DNA from: Deltaproteobacteria bacterium
GTDB lineage: Bacteria; Myxococcota_A; UBA9160; SZUA-336
DNA length: 5,985 nucleotides
Reading direction: 5' to 3'
NCBI GenBank assembly: GCA_030673955.1
Contig: DAOVBF010000089.1
Location: 1-5,985 of the forward strand
The notes beneath the pieces are model-generated. The model did no database searches, was not told where the DNA came from, and saw nothing but the letters and a program-made list of their open reading frames with translations. A program made the position numbers and the translations under genes. Of the stretch, positions 5,397-5,985 are shown in pieces. How positions within the stretch are numbered: position 1 is the stretch's first letter; every line of letters starts with the position of its first letter.

Positions 5397-5985
5397 GTGG
5401 CGCGCCACCAGCGGAGAGATGAGATCGCACCTGAGCTGCCGTTTAAGAAATCGGATCGCTACAAGAGCAGCAGCTATCGGGCATTCAACTTCAAGTTTCC
5501 CGAGAGCTACGACTCGTCCCTATGGATGCGCATCTGCCAGACGGCCAGGTGGGACAAGGAGGTGGTGTCCGAGCTCACTCCCGGAATCGAGTCCCTTCGC
5601 ATCCTGGACGTGGGCTGCGCAACGGGGAGATTGCTGCGTCGCCTCGCTGCAGCAGACGCGCAGAGGCTCTGCGGCCTCGATCTGGCACCGCGCATCGTCG
5701 AGGTGGCCAGGCGGAAGCTCGCGGACGAAGGAGTCCTCGCCGAGCTGAAGAGTGGCGACGTCGAGGAAGAGGTGCCGTGGGCGGATGGGTCCTTCGATGC
5801 GGTGACACTTACCGGAGTCCTCCACCACTTCTTCCGGCCCGCCGATGCCCTGCGTGAGCTGAACCGGGTTCTCCGTGACGACGGCCAGATCCTGATCGTC
5901 GAGCCCTGGTTTCCGCCGCCCCTGAGGCAGCTCGTCAACCTGTACCTCCGGTTCCTCTCGCACGACGGCGACTGCCGCTTCTATG
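5397..5985 (+). CDS. Class I SAM-dependent methyltransferase, N-terminal part (runs off window end)
   Basis: From GTG at 5397 the frame is open to the window end, giving 196 residues and no stop. Residues 1-65 are a polar, aromatic-containing region (for example DRYKSSSYRAFNFKFPESYD, 20-39). The Rossmann core begins at 67: motif I LRILDVGCATGRLL (67-80) with the G-x-G SAM loop, an acidic ribose contact at D95 in LCGLDLAP, motif II/III region DGSFDAVTLTGVLHHF (130-145), and RVLRDDGQILIVEPW (157-171). This is the Methyltransf_11 pattern of small-molecule, lipid or protein methyltransferases. The C-terminal part that would indicate substrate is missing. The upstream frame is open back to a stop at 5340 but holds no better start. 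It is divergent from the DUF2779 nuclease; a functional link is possible but unproven. Confidence 0.85.
   Translation, partial: MARHQRRDEIAPELPFKKSDRYKSSSYRAFNFKFPESYDSSLWMRICQTARWDKEVVSELTPGIESLRILDVGCATGRLLRRLAAADAQRLCGLDLAPRIVEVARRKLADEGVLAELKSGDVEEEVPWADGSFDAVTLTGVLHHFFRPADALRELNRVLRDDGQILIVEPWFPPPLRQLVNLYLRFLSHDGDCRFY

Noticed and set aside
5311..5430. Longer form of the DUF2779 protein starting at the ATG at 5430
   Set aside because: The extra 40 residues lack family similarity, overlap the methyltransferase start, and a GAGGAG site precedes the internal ATG at 5310.
4594..5748. Plus-strand open frame of 384 codons across the nuclease and the methyltransferase
   Set aside because: It is antisense to the DUF2779 gene, then runs out of frame through the methyltransferase; neither half resembles a known domain.

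Overview
The window is GC-rich, gene-dense bacterial DNA with good Shine-Dalgarno sites and GTG/TTG starts. It looks like a chromosomal segment from a high-GC Gram-negative, perhaps a deltaproteobacterial, Myxococcota or Binatota-like lineage. That placement rests only on composition and gene content and is weak. No rRNA, tRNA, transposase, integrase or CRISPR array was seen.

Layout: the last 20 codons of an acyl-CoA dehydrogenase (1-63, +) are followed after 35 bases by a complete FAD-dependent oxidoreductase (99-1388, +), probably in one operon. This pair converges on three minus-strand genes. The intergenic region between them (1389-1506) folds into nested inverted repeats. In transcription order from right to left, the minus genes are: a DUF2779-type fusion of a Cas4/RecB-like Fe-S nuclease and a DEDD-type exonuclease (5310-3790); a soluble hybrid histidine kinase with a receiver domain (stop at 2179, start uncertain at 3516 or 3677); and a small Lys/Arg-rich, histone-H1-like protein (1869-1507). 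At the right edge a class I SAM-dependent methyltransferase (GTG at 5397, +) runs off the window. It is transcribed divergently from the nuclease across an 86-base intergenic region.

The left pair suggests acyl-CoA or organic-acid oxidation with flavoenzymes. The middle and right genes concern signalling, DNA binding and nucleic-acid processing. They share no obvious single pathway, so the window is best read as several independent transcription units.

The items most worth a second look are: the apparent frameshift at a six-base homopolymer that separates the histidine kinase coiled coil from its best ATG and ribosome binding site; a perfect 6-1-6 palindrome in the divergent intergenic region that offers a -10-like box on both strands; a perfect 6-3-6 palindrome upstream of the histone-like gene; and the multi-stem structure between the convergent genes. 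No complete new multi-gene system can be claimed from this window alone.
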